Program-made: the position numbers and the translations under genes | Shown here: piece after piece, positions 9,826-19,781 of the stretch | Layout of the letters: each line of letters opens with the position of its first letter | Numbering within the stretch: the stretch's first letter is position 1 | Notes under the pieces: model-generated | The model's database searches: none | What the model saw: the letters and a program-made list of their open reading frames with translations, nothing else | What the model was told of the DNA's origin: nothing | Source: Perkinsus chesapeaki | Lineage: Eukaryota > Perkinsozoa > Perkinsida > Perkinsidae | Length of the DNA stretch: 53,197 nucleotides | Assembly: GCA_013115145.1 (NCBI GenBank) | Contig: JAAPAO010000203.1 | Coordinates: 1 to 53,197, forward strand | Direction of reading: 5' to 3'

Positions 9826-11535
9826 CTAATAGAAAGGAGACCTCCGAACACCCCCGCCGCCAGCGGCTCCCGAGGCTCTTGTAGCCATCATAGTCTTATC
9901 GAGATGCTCCTCCGCCCACCCGGCCTTCGACACTGACGGATGCCTCCTTCCTTCCGGCTTGCCATCAACCGTTCCCACCCCACCAGCGAGATGATCCGTC
10001 CAACCTTCCTGTGCCGCTGTCCCGTGCATCCTGCCATGAACCTGCTCCGGTTGATCCTCAGTTGTCCATCCGTGGATATGATCCTTCCAGCCCTCTTCCA
10101 TCGCTCCAGCATGCCCTCTGCCATGAGGCCTATCAACCACAACACTAGCCCTTGTAGTGTCTCCCTGAATGTGATCCTTCATGCAGCCTGCATTCTGATC
10201 AGCCCTCTTTCTCCCTTGCTGTCCCACCTGTCCCTTGCCATCATCAGCCTCCCCCTCATTGAGCATATGATCCCTAATCCACCCCTCCCCACCCTCCGCA
10301 TGCTTCCTCCCATGAACACCCTCCTCCTCCGTCCTGCCGTATCCAACTGTTCCTCCCTTAATATGATCCGACCAACCCTCAGTAGAAGCGTCTGCGTGCT
10401 TCCTGCCGTGAACTGTTTCGTCCACATTAGGCACTCCGTCATTCTCAAAATGATCCTTCCAGCCCTCCGTCTCCGGCGATGCGGCCTTCCTTCCCCTATT
10501 CCTCTGTCCCAAATCAACTCTCGACGTATTGCCAAACACATGATCATGCCACCCCTCAACCGTTGGTCTGGCATGTCTCATCCCCCTTGCCTTGTGCTCC
10601 GGCTCTATAGGCTCATCCTTATAGGCATCGAAGCGCCTCGATCCCTGCTGGAGTTCGTCCTCCAGTATATGATCCCTGATACAATCCTCCCCCTCCGGAG
10701 CAGCTCTCCTGCCCACCGGCGCCTCAACTTCATCTCCCTCCCCGCCCTTAATGTGGTCATGCCATCCCTCCTGCACAGACCCGAACCTTCGCAACCTCCG
10801 TCCACGTTCCTGCTCCTCGGGTAGCCCATCCTCCTCGAAATGATCCCTCCAGGCATCCGCGTCCGGATCGACATGTCTGCGGCCCCGAGCCTCCTCCCTC
10901 TCCACTGCAGCGTCACCAGTGATGTGATCATGCCAGCCTTCTTTGGTCTGAAAAATCGCCATCAATCATCAAGATACTATCCATCCACTTCTGAGCTGCC
11001 AAGCCCACTCTAGAGAACCTCAACAAATTCATCCTCAATAAGACCCCAGAGAGTTCCGAGAAGACCTACCAATCTAGCTATTTGCTTGAAATAACAACTT
11101 CGCCACAAATTAACTTTCAAACGCTTCCAAAACCCCCTTCTCACCGGTGAAGCATGCAGCCTCCCCCTCGTCTTCGTATTTGCCTCCTGCGCCGTCGGGT
11201 CCAGATGGTCTTTGATCCATTCAGCAGAACCATGCGCCCTCCTCACAGTCCCCTCTCGAGCCTCCTCGGTCGGATACGTCAGACCGTCCAATCTACGCTC
11301 ACCCAACGGAACGAAAGATGCCACGCGATCCTCTGCGTACAAATGAGGGAACTGATAATCGAAACAATTTACCGCGCGCCACGAAATTACTATCCCACCT
11401 TCTGATCAGGTCTGATCCTAAATGGGGACCTGTCCCTTGCTATATCATAGACCGTCTCCGGGCAGCCAAAGTCCCACGGGTTCTGGCCCGAGAGCTTACA
11501 TTGGAGATCGATAATCCATCTAAGTTGGATCTCAT
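9826..11535 (-). CDS. protein with 13 GWxDH / GRxHA repeats
   Basis: Exons 11535-11500, 11351-11145, 10947-9826 give 454 residues in phase 0 throughout. After a short N-terminus (MRSNLDGLSISNF) the protein consists of about 13 diverged repeats of 25-35 residues. Each has an (E)GWxDHI core and a GRxHA core joined by acidic, Gly-rich linkers. Variants include AWRDHF, CIRDHI, GCMKDHI and AEEHL. One repeat is split exactly by the second intron (GRLHASP then TKEGWHDHI). A Gly/Ala/Arg-rich tail closes it. Hydrophilic, no TM, no signal. I know no named family with this motif. The fixed Trp, Asp, His and Arg-x-His could bind metal or form a linear scaffold (inference). Confidence 0.75.
11352..11499 (-). 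repeat. intron with family D motif (repeat gene)
   Basis: 148-nt intron whose 3' third carries ATTTCGTGGCGCGCGGT in the sense strand, about 30 nt before the acceptor TTATCAG. The same motif recurs in other introns of this window. Confidence 0.7.
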
Positions 11536-11689
11536 ACCGCTCCCTCCGCTACCAAGCCAACTTACCTTATCATAGCATCACTCTGCCTAGGTATCCTAGG
11601 ACACTCCAGAGTGGCTTCTGCCTTGTCCCTGAAGTCTCGGCATCTTTGCAGTAGCTTGGCATTAGTAAGGCCCTCCAGTTGGTCATACC

Positions 11690-11770
11690 TGATGGATTAT
11701 TATTATATTATTTATATTAAAATTATTAAATATTATTTATTATATACATTTAATAGTATTAAGTGAATTC
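11690..11770. other. AT-rich tract between genes
   Basis: Nearly pure A/T (TATTATTATATTATTTATAT type) between the start of the repeat gene and the end of UTP18. No gene in 11576-12173; probably promoter and 3' UTR sequence. Confidence 0.6.
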
Positions 11771-12173
11771 GTTGACATCACCAATTCCTCCTTCCTAGAC
11801 TGACTGCCCTAAAGGCCTTCCGAGGAGACTCAGACTTCCCATGACTCAGACAGCTCGACGAACATACTACTCCGCTTCGGGACACTAGGGACCCGGTCCC
11901 GAGAGTCCACATGTTCAGCAGGATAATCATACCGCGGTAACATTCCCTCCCTCGCCCGGTATTACGTCCATAAATGATAGACAGTATCATCAATCTCGAC
12001 CTCCGTGGTCACCGAATGCCTCAGATCCTTCCCACCACCAGCTGCTGCTGCTACTGCACGACGGCTGCTTTGAAATCTCTGACTCATAAAAACCTGCCAC
12101 AATCCTCCTCCTCCCCGCAAACACAACCCCCGCGCTCTGTACGTAAGGGAATGATCTGATAGATACAGTTACG

Positions 12174-13625
12174 TCAGTCAACGTTGAACAGCAACACCTG
12201 TCCCCGAGAATTGCCCATAGCCAACCAATCCTCCTTGGCCGCCAATGACTCCACTCGCCCCAGATTACTAATGGTCGTTGGCCAGTTCGAATACGTCTGA
12301 GATGTCCCAGCATTGGTCGCTCTGATGGCCGAGTTCTTAGCATTGGTTGCGCCGAAAATGACATTGCCCTTCATGGAGCAGACCGAAGTCAACGGGTTCA
12401 CCAACGAGTCACAGATGGTCCTGAAGTCCCCGAGGCCGCCGCCGCCCTCCTGCTTGAAGTCCACCACATCCATAGTGCTGCTAGAAGTCCCGAAAGCCAG
12501 GCCCTTATCGAATGGAGCTCCACAGGTGATCGAGACGGCCAGGTCGTCATGGACTTTCGATACGCACCGTCTTGTACCGACGTCCCACTCGTAAACATTC
12601 GCCCGACCGTCCGCACAGATGAGATTGCCATTGTTAGGATGCCACATAACAACACTTGCCGGGCCACCAAGTTGGACTTTGGCTGCCAGCTTCCTGCTTC
12701 TGGTATCAGACACGAGGACCTCTCCGCCCTGTGTGGCCGTGGCGAAGTACTTAGTTCCGAGCGGAGCCAGGCACCAAAGCTTCCTATCCCTCCTCGACGT
12801 TCCGCAAGCTCCTTTAACCGCCGTCACAGTCTGCTTGTTCACATCGAACAGGCACACTGTCCCTTGGGGCCCGACCGCGGCCACCTCCTGATTGTTGAGA
12901 AATGCGGCCGACTGGATCTTAAAGTCCTTCAACTTCGCAGAGTAAACTTCAGTGTTCTTTTTTCCATCGACCTTATTCAACCGGAACGAATCGCTGAACT
13001 TGCTTGCCGACAGCAGAAGCTTCTCTCTAGGATGCCACGCTAACACCGTCACCGGTTGATAGCCGGACTTCTGCCTCACGGTGACGTTGGTGAGTCGGCG
13101 AATGGCCAGCTTGGTCGGGTCCGATATTTTCTTGAGACTCGGTACGAAATCGTCATCAGAGTCCTCACCAGTGGCAGGCTGGGTAGCCCATGCCTGCCGG
13201 CCGCTCATCTGCGTGAATCGACTCCTCAATCTGGACTCGTACTCCTTGACAGACACTTTGGCTTCATCACGACTGGCTCGAAGCTTCTTAAGACGGTTAT
13301 GGCTCGTCAAATCAACCTCGGGAAGATCTTCATCGTCCTCATCAACCTGATCGATTCACTGATATCTTCGCAGGCCATCGAACTTACCCAAGCGGCCTTA
13401 GCTGGCGCTGCCGGGGCCGCCTCTCCACTGGATCCACTCGCTTTCCTAAGAACGAGCAATGTGGTCGTCAACTTCGCTCCGCTGTCTAAATTTAGCGCGG
13501 AAAAGCGTTCCTAGGATACTCGGTACCACACAGTGTGTTAAGTGGCAAAGGCGATCTTTAATTGTACTAAAATAAGGCCTCAATCGAACGAGACGGCCGC
13601 CTGCTTACCTTTCCCTTTTGGGCAT
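12174..13625 (-). CDS. UTP18: UTP18, U3 snoRNP WD40 subunit
   Basis: Exons 13625-13609, 13445-13388, 13346-12174 give 415 residues. UTP18 is a WD40 protein of the small-subunit processome (UTP-B), needed for 18S rRNA processing in the nucleolus. Diagnostic parts are visible: AAWVDEDDEDLPEVD at the N-terminus, KEYESRLRSRFTQM, then WD repeats with VTVLAWHPREKLLLSAS, FRLNKVDGKKNTEV, SVVMWHPNNGNLICADG and a final WLAMGNSRGQVLLFNVD. The first exon codes only MPKRE plus two bases, joined across a 163-nt intron; the second intron is 41 nt. The length is a little short for the family. Its start lies 17 bp after the stop of the next gene upstream. Confidence 0.93.
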
Positions 13626-13642
13626 GTCGCAGTTCAAATCGA

Positions 13643-14162
13643 TTACCAAGGCGCGCGCAAACTAAACTCGATGATATGCGTACGGTAGTACAGGTTCCAG
13701 GCCAACTCATCGGGGGTCGGGGTTGGAGTGCTAAGAGCCTGCTGGGCGTTATATAACAGATTCTGGGTCTCTAGAGCTCCCTGATTGAATAGCCCATGGA
13801 AGGGTACGTCAGAATTGGCTTGGCCAAAGTCGCGGAGTGGCGGATCGTGGGCGATGGTCCTCGGCGACTCTGCTGCCTACTGCCCGCCGCTTCAATGAGC
13901 GAGATTACTTAGGCAATCTAGGCATGTCTAGGAGGCCCACGGCACTAGTAGCAGTGTCTGGCGATAACCTGATGCTTGCGCACGCGTGCAGGCCCTCAGG
14001 CGCAGGACTGTCACGGCACTGGTGACTCACCACTGGTGAGGATCTCAAGGACTGGTGTCACACCGGTGATGTGATTCCAAGGTTGGAGGGTAGCTCTGAC
14101 ATATATTCTCCATAGTCGTGGGATTCGGGTCACACTTTCACCACCGTTTGGAGCTTGTTCAT
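13643..14162 (-). CDS. small four-exon protein, unknown
   Basis: Exons 14162-14136, 14095-14064, 14007-13909, 13859-13643 give 124 residues, all phases kept; introns are 40, 56 and 49 nt. Starts MNKLQTVVKSYPPTLESHH; the C-terminal half reads DFGQANSDVPFHGLFNQGAL and ends RTHIIEFSLRAPW. No TM or known domain. It ends 17 bp before the UTP18 start on the same strand. It begins 95 bp from the divergent four-TM gene at 14258, implying a shared promoter. Confidence 0.55.
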
Positions 14163-14257
14163 AATCGAGTACCTAATCCCGAATCAGTTGTTTATCTGAC
14201 CAATGCCCTTTCACAACTCCAACAGACCTGCCGTGGCTCCGTAATATCCCCTCCCAA

Positions 14258-15256
14258 ATGTCATCACTTGATCAGTTGTTTAGGTTCGGCCTCGTTCTCT
14301 CTGACCCGAACAAGTACAACTCTGTGACAGGAATAATATTGCTCTCCCTCATCCCGGTGCTCTGCATCGCCCTCTTCGCTCTCATCCGTATCTGGGTTCT
14401 CGTTCCCGTTTACACATGGTAAGAAGAAGCAGCCTCTTAGCATTCCCCACAGACACACCTTCCCTCTAGGATGTACATCTTCAACGTGCTGTCGTTTGTG
14501 ACGCCAGTGCTGCTTTACTACGCCTTCCTCCGCAACAACAGCTTGAGCATGATCTGCTACTGCACCCTGTCCCTGGGCCTCTTCGTAACGTACCTCCTAT
14601 ATCTCGCCCGAGTAATGCGGGTTTTGGGTTTTCGGGTTTCGGGTTTTCCCACTGTATCACGACAGGTCTTCACCTTCGTTACGGCCTGTTATGTGTTCTC
14701 CAAGGAATGCAAAGTCGAAGGATCTAAAGTTGTCAACGCGGTGGCCAACCCCATGTAGCTCGATCAATCGACATTACTATTGTATCGCTCCTTCAGATAT
14801 AACTGCTCCGATTACAACGTAAGTGACTTGACTAATTTCCAGTACTGGGCCGAGACCACGACTACTACCTACTGGACCTACGGCGTCCTTATTGGCATTT
14901 TGATAGTCGCCGATCTGGTAAGTCGTGTCTGGTTATATCTTGGTTGTTCACTGATGATCAGGCTATGGGCATCTGGGGTATACTATTCGCCGTAAGACTG
15001 CGTAAAGGCGTCCTTGTCACGAGGGAAGCTCCTACTACCTTTGCCTATACGGTAGGCAGGAAGGGGGTGCATTTGATAGGGAATATGTCACTAGAGGAAC
15101 ACCCGACATTGCATTCTTTTTGGGAACACTGTGGTTTATCAATCGCTTTTTGGTCAGGTTGACACTGACGGGGTGACGATGACCAGAGGCACTCACCCCG
15201 ATGATGGTACCGTCGCCGTCGGCATTCCTGTTGAGAAGCCCGCGGAAAAGTTATGA
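14258..15256 (+). CDS. four-TM membrane protein, unknown
   Basis: Exons 14258-14418, 14470-14611, 14666-14754, 14797-14917, 14962-14991, 15158-15256 give 213 residues in phase. Four hydrophobic segments: GIILLSLIPVLCIALFALI, FNVLSFVTPVLLYYAF, a third (YCTLSLGLFVTYLLYLA), and GVLIGILIVADL with AMGIWGILFA. Loops between TM3 and TM4 hold Cys (ACYVFSKEC) and an NCS sequon, as in tetraspanin- or MARVEL-like proteins, but no signature is complete. The tail is cytosolic and acidic. Introns are 42-166 nt; one contains a telomere-like tract. Confidence 0.6.
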
Positions 15257-16155
15257 ACAGAACTTCAGCCGAGCTTAAGCTCGCTAGTTTACGCGGCGAT
15301 TAGATATAATTGATACTCAACCTTTGACAACAAATTTTAGGATTTCATCTTCTACAGAATCCTGTTGTGCAATGCAGTGGGGCAAGGTGGAGACACTTGT
15401 GGTGTGTAAAGTGAATGGTAGCGCCATGTTGAATAGCAGTGCTCTGAGGGACCGTTTGAACTCAGAAAGAATCTCTCAAAATCTGATGTATAAGCTTGAC
15501 TTAATAAGGTGCTGCAAGAATCCAAAAGTGTGATCCTCCTTATTATTAGAATTAATACTCATATCAGGTTTGGATTACAAATATGGTATCAGTTTTAATT
15601 CTAAGGAGCGTTTGATGCCCCGTGTGCGTCCGTACCGAAAATAAAGACCAATAAATACACCCAACCGAAAGTACCGTTAGATCGGTGAACCCTTTAGTAT
15701 AAGAGTAGCGGTACAGTTGTCCGAGGACAAGTTAATATCGTTACACCTCAGAGCCATGCTCTCATGAGACTGGTAGGATGTCACTGTTACTGATTAATAC
15801 CACTGACCTCGCAGTATAATGGGAAGTTCCAGAAAAACGTGTTATTTGCAGATGACTATGTGGAGTAACAAAAGTTGAAATATGCTAGACACTGTCTATC
15901 CCATATGAGAAGTTCTCTCGTTCAACAACTTGAACATTGTTCTACTTTATCTCAATGAGAATGGTTTGTGTACCTGATATGTGGCGTGTAAGGCCGCTAC
16001 TATTCGCTTGAACGCCTGCCAGCGCCGAATGTGTAGATGTACGGGCGACCACATGTCCACAGGAGGGTATACTACTCGCGAAATTGATTCCTCAATCCGA
16101 CACCTACCGTTATATTGATGTCCCTATTCGCGGAAATAGCGAAATAGATTTCTGA
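15257..16155. other. region without recognised gene
   Basis: AT-leaning sequence with one short ORF near 15324-15533 that lacks splice partners. Nothing recognised. Confidence 0.4.
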
Positions 16156-16605
16156 AAGGTATAAACCACTTGTCGAGGAGAAGTTATCAATAGTGTCGAT
16201 GATGGAACTTATGTCGACCGTCTGACCGTGCTCATCTGCCATTATAAGTGTGTCACAGAGTGGAAGGCAATCCGCTGTATATCAACTTGCATATCATACA
16301 ATAGGACTTCGACGTTATATGACTTATGTAGATCTACACCATTGCGGACTATCTTTGCAATTCCATCGAAGTTTATTTTCTGCAGTCTGCACCGCATTGT
16401 GCATTTCTCTCGCAGCGATGTTACGTTCCCCTACCGACAGGTCCGCCTCGATGCTCTCAGTCGAGCTTATACAAGACCCGCATCCTCACCGGAAGTCTTA
16501 GATACAGTCAATATTTACTGCAACTTTGATGAACACAAGAACATGTTCCTGGCTTTCAGAGCTGTAATAGACGACTGGCATTCACAGTACCACATCCTTA
16601 TATAA
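16156..16605 (+). CDS. isolated ORF, doubtful
   Basis: About 150 codons open, reading VDDGTYVDRLTVLICHYK through DEHKNMFLAFRAVIDDW to HILI. No Met near its start and no recognised domain. It may be an exon or a decayed mobile-element fragment. Confidence 0.25.
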
Positions 16606-17120
16606 TTTAGGACCTCACAACCTGGTTCGACACAAACAAATCTACTCCACCTTGTGACGGTGAATGGATGAAAAAGGGTACTCAACTGTCAGCAACAACG
16701 ATAAGCTTTCTCGTTGTTACTTCATTCGTCGAGATATAATGCATCATATTCGGCATAAAGATACTATTGACTGACATTGGGATAACTCAGCGTACTTGAC
16801 TGTACGTAAGCTGAAATTGTGCTGCAAGAGCACGAGGAGGGGGGATCTTTTATTTACACTTTATCAGATGAGCCTCCTCCACAACACTTGGCTCGGCATC
16901 CAGCCCAGCAGCCGCGCCAGTTAAGACTGCGGCACTGGGTGGCGAGTTTGCGAGGCAAACTGGTATACCAGGCTATCGATACGAACATCAAGATGTACCC
17001 TAGATACGTGAGGATAATTGTGAAGAATATTCCATAGAAGGAATATGACCCATCAGAGTTGTACCTGAAATGACATTAGCGTTACAGTTACTGAGCAAAC
17101 TTACATCGACATATGAACGC

Positions 17121-17960
17121 CTAAGGCATTCTCTTCAACCACTTGCAAAGGCCCGGCGCCAAGATCGGGACAAGTCCCTTCTTTGCCTTGTGCAACAGAG
17201 GCCACTTGATAAACACAGCTCCCAAGGTGGAACTTGTACTGCTTACCAGTAGCAGCTGAAACGATGAGGGTCGAGACAATTGAGAAATATGCGGACTTAC
17301 GATCGATAAGGTACCAGTTGACGGCATCCAGGAGAACGTGGCGGAGCAAGTCCATCATAACAGCCACAGTGGCCACTAGTATCATGTAAAAAGGGCCCCA
17401 TTTCCTAATGTGGGGTTTAACGTTTTTGCGTTTTCTTTTTGTACCAATAAAGACCTGGAGAACGTATGTCGGCCAAAGGGGAACATTGCCTTACAAATTG
17501 GCAGAGGTTAGTAAAGACAGCAAGGGTAAAGCCGAATGTGATAGAGTGCGAGAAGCCATTGAGCCCCGCGGAGCTCGCCAGGCCAAGGAGGCCGAGGACG
17601 AGCACAGGCCAGCATCAGGATCCGACCTGACCAGATGTTAGCGCGCTACGGTGAGATGAGATCTTACCAACGCCGGAATTGATACTAGCATGACCAGAAA
17701 TGAAACGATAAAGGACTTCACAGCGCTGCCCTGCGACACCTGGGCAAACATGTTGATAAAGTACCCTTCGGGGAAATCCTACCTCACTGGTGTCAGCAGA
17801 GGGAATCTCGTCCATCAGCACCTGCTTGTCCTCAGGCTCCTGTCATTCATCACACTCTTCAGCATCGGGCCTACTCTTATCGCCTGTAAAGGATATGAAA
17901 GTGAGGACCTACGTGAACCCCCTCCCTACGTAGGTCCTCGTTTACTTCTTGGGGCATCTA
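17121..17960 (-). CDS. multi-pass membrane protein, possibly broken
   Basis: Likely parts, reading leftwards: QVLMDEIPSADTSE (acidic), a TM block FIVSFLVMLVSIPAL, a TM block VLVLGLLGLASSAGL, GFSHSITFGFTLAVFTNL, then exon 17454-17301 (TKRKRKNVKPHIRKWGPFYM, VATVAVMMDLLRHVLLDAV). The end reads FIKWPLLHKAKKGLVPILAP. Introns near 40-45 nt join most parts in phase. An in-frame TGA at 17615-17617 separates the second and third blocks with no rescuing splice found, so it is a pseudogene, a sequence error or a missed exon. The first exon near 17960 is uncertain. Confidence 0.4.
17903..17939. repeat. 12-bp inverted repeat (hairpin)
   Basis: Arms GAGGACCTACGT and ACGTAGGTCCTC with a 13-nt loop. It sits at the 5' end of the minus-strand membrane gene, perhaps in its first intron. 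Confidence 0.8.
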
Positions 17961-17965
17961 AATAA

Positions 17966-18533
17966 CTTGCTTTCTATGAGCTTGTAAGGGTCAACTGTCC
18001 AACTAAAAACTACGAGGAATAACTCGCGCCAACCACGATAGTAAAGATATGCTTCATCACCCGAGTTACTTTTTAATTCGCTAAAGCAGCCAAGAATCTT
18101 GCACGCATGTACTTAAGGATACGCATGCGCTTTTTAACGCGGACTTCCCATGTACTGTATGCTCTGCCATCTGAAGAGTCTGTTCGCAGATCAAGTTATT
18201 TAATATAAAACAACAGCGCTTGAATACACGGCAATATCCAGTTACACTCAGAATGACCCTTTCCTTATACTAAAGGACGCACCAAGTAACAGGACATCAT
18301 ATCGCACGCGTGCACAATACCAACACAACGTTGACCGTTTCATTAAACCTTTCCCTTTTTCTGCCCCTCTATTTGACTTGTCTCTTGCATACTTCTTTTT
18401 AATATGTTGATCCGCACTATGGACAACACAACACCAACTAAACCAATGTAACTGCCACTTTGTATCCAAGATCCGACACCATTGTACGTTTATAGCAGAT
18501 TACAATTAACTCGCTTCAATTCACTTAACAAAA
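17966..18533. other. region without recognised gene
   Basis: Lies between the start of the multi-pass gene and the end of the first HMG-box gene. No exon chain found. Confidence 0.4.
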
Positions 18534-18983
18534 TTACAGGCCAGCAGCCTTCTTTTCACGCTCGTAACGTTTCTTATCATCCTCGGCCAGCTTATTGTAA
18601 GGAGCCTTCTCTTTCTCGCTCATCTGCCATAAAACTCACAAGTGTTCAATCTTTCCCACTTACCGCCTTCCAAGCTTCGCCCATCTTCTTGGCGAGCTCC
18701 CCTATATCCCGGCTCTGGAGGCCACTCTCCTTCATGATCTTATCGCGGTTCTTTTGCATAAAGAAGAAGTATCTAAACAAACACATCCATGGACGGTGGT
18801 GGAGCGAGTTCAGGGCTACACAAGAGTCAAACGCGCAACTATCTGCACACTTAAAACCTACGCGCTGATAGACCTCTTGATCTTCGGCTTGCCATCGTCG
18901 CTCTTGCCCTTCGTAACCTTTTTGACTTTGGTAGGCGTGCTCTTCTTAGGAGAAGCCTTGGTTGTCTTCTTAGTAGCCGCCAT
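18534..18983 (-). CDS. small HMG-box chromatin protein, copy 1
   Basis: Exons 18983-18862, 18772-18664, 18623-18534 give 106 residues. A Lys/Ala/Thr/Pro-rich N-terminus (MAATKKTTKASPKK) leads into one HMG box: PKIKRSISAYFFFMQKNRDK, ELAKKMGEAWKAMSEKEKAP, NKLAEDDKKRYEREKKAAG. HMG boxes bend DNA through the minor groove. Single-box HMGB proteins of this size are common in alveolates. The aromatic core and the KKMGEAWKAMSxxEKAPY helix II/III joint are intact. Introns are 89 and 40 nt, at the same codons as in copy 2. Confidence 0.9.
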
Positions 18984-19173
18984 TTGTTCGATAAAGAACC
19001 TTTCCTAGAAAACCAATCGAAGGGGAACAACGTCAAACTCAAACTCTTGAAAAGTCAGTAACTGCCGCTAATTAAGGCTGTGAAGTGACAGAAACCGCTA
19101 TGGGTTACTCCAGAGCTACGTTCTGATCTTGAGCAAGTTACCAACTGAGCATGCATAAGCAGTGCAACGGCCC

Positions 19174-19574
19174 TTAGATGCCAGCAGCCGCCTTCTCGCG
19201 TTCATAACGCTGTTTATCATTGTCGGCCATTTTAGTATAAGGAGCTTTCTCCTCGACGCTCAACTGAAAACACCGCGATAATGAAAAGCTTGTGCAACAG
19301 TGCCTACGGCCTTCCAAGCTTCGCCCATCTTCTTGGCGAGGTCCCCAATATCTTTGCTCTGCAGACCATTCTCTTCCATGATCTTCTGGCGATTCTTCTG
19401 CATAAAGAAGAAGTATCTGGCAACAATCATACACCACCCACACCCTTAAGGATCCTACGCGCTCAAGGCACGCTTGATCTTCGGCTTGCCATCGTCCTTC
19501 TTAGCCTTCGAAGCCTTCTTGACCTTCACCGGGGAGGCAGCCGTCTTAGTAGCCTTCTTAGGAGCGGCAGCCAT
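19174..19574 (-). CDS. small HMG-box chromatin protein, copy 2
   Basis: Exons 19574-19459, 19416-19308, 19263-19174 give 104 residues. Basic N-terminus MAAAPKKATKTAASPVK, then the HMG box PKIKRALSAYFFFMQKNRQK, DLAKKMGEAWKALSVEEKAP, TKMADNDKQRYEREKAAAG. Exons 2 and 3 are exactly as long as in copy 1 (109 and 90 nt) and the donor after the AGCGC hinge is the same, so this is a recent tandem duplication. The 190-bp spacer between the copies must hold the copy 1 promoter. Confidence 0.9.
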
Positions 19575-19781
19575 TAGACTACTATTAACCTTACAAAGCC
19601 AGTATATTTCGTTTGTTATCGACAACGCCGTTTTCGCCCGAAGTGCAGACGAAACGGGCACTGAGAAATCCCCAAGATCGCCAAGAGTATCTTTTCTTGC
19701 GCGTTTCATGCACGAAAAACACATTATAAAAAGCGCACGCCCAAAAATAATCTGCAGAATACCCCTCCGATCGTTGTTCTG

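Noticed and set aside
9940-10824. Long + ORF opposite the repeat gene
   Set aside because: It is the antisense shadow of the GWxDH exon; repeats on the minus strand are clearly the conserved ones.
14821-14844. 24-nt GTAAGT...CCAG segment as an intron in the four-TM gene
   Set aside because: It is a multiple of three without stops, so reading through is equally good; kept as coding.
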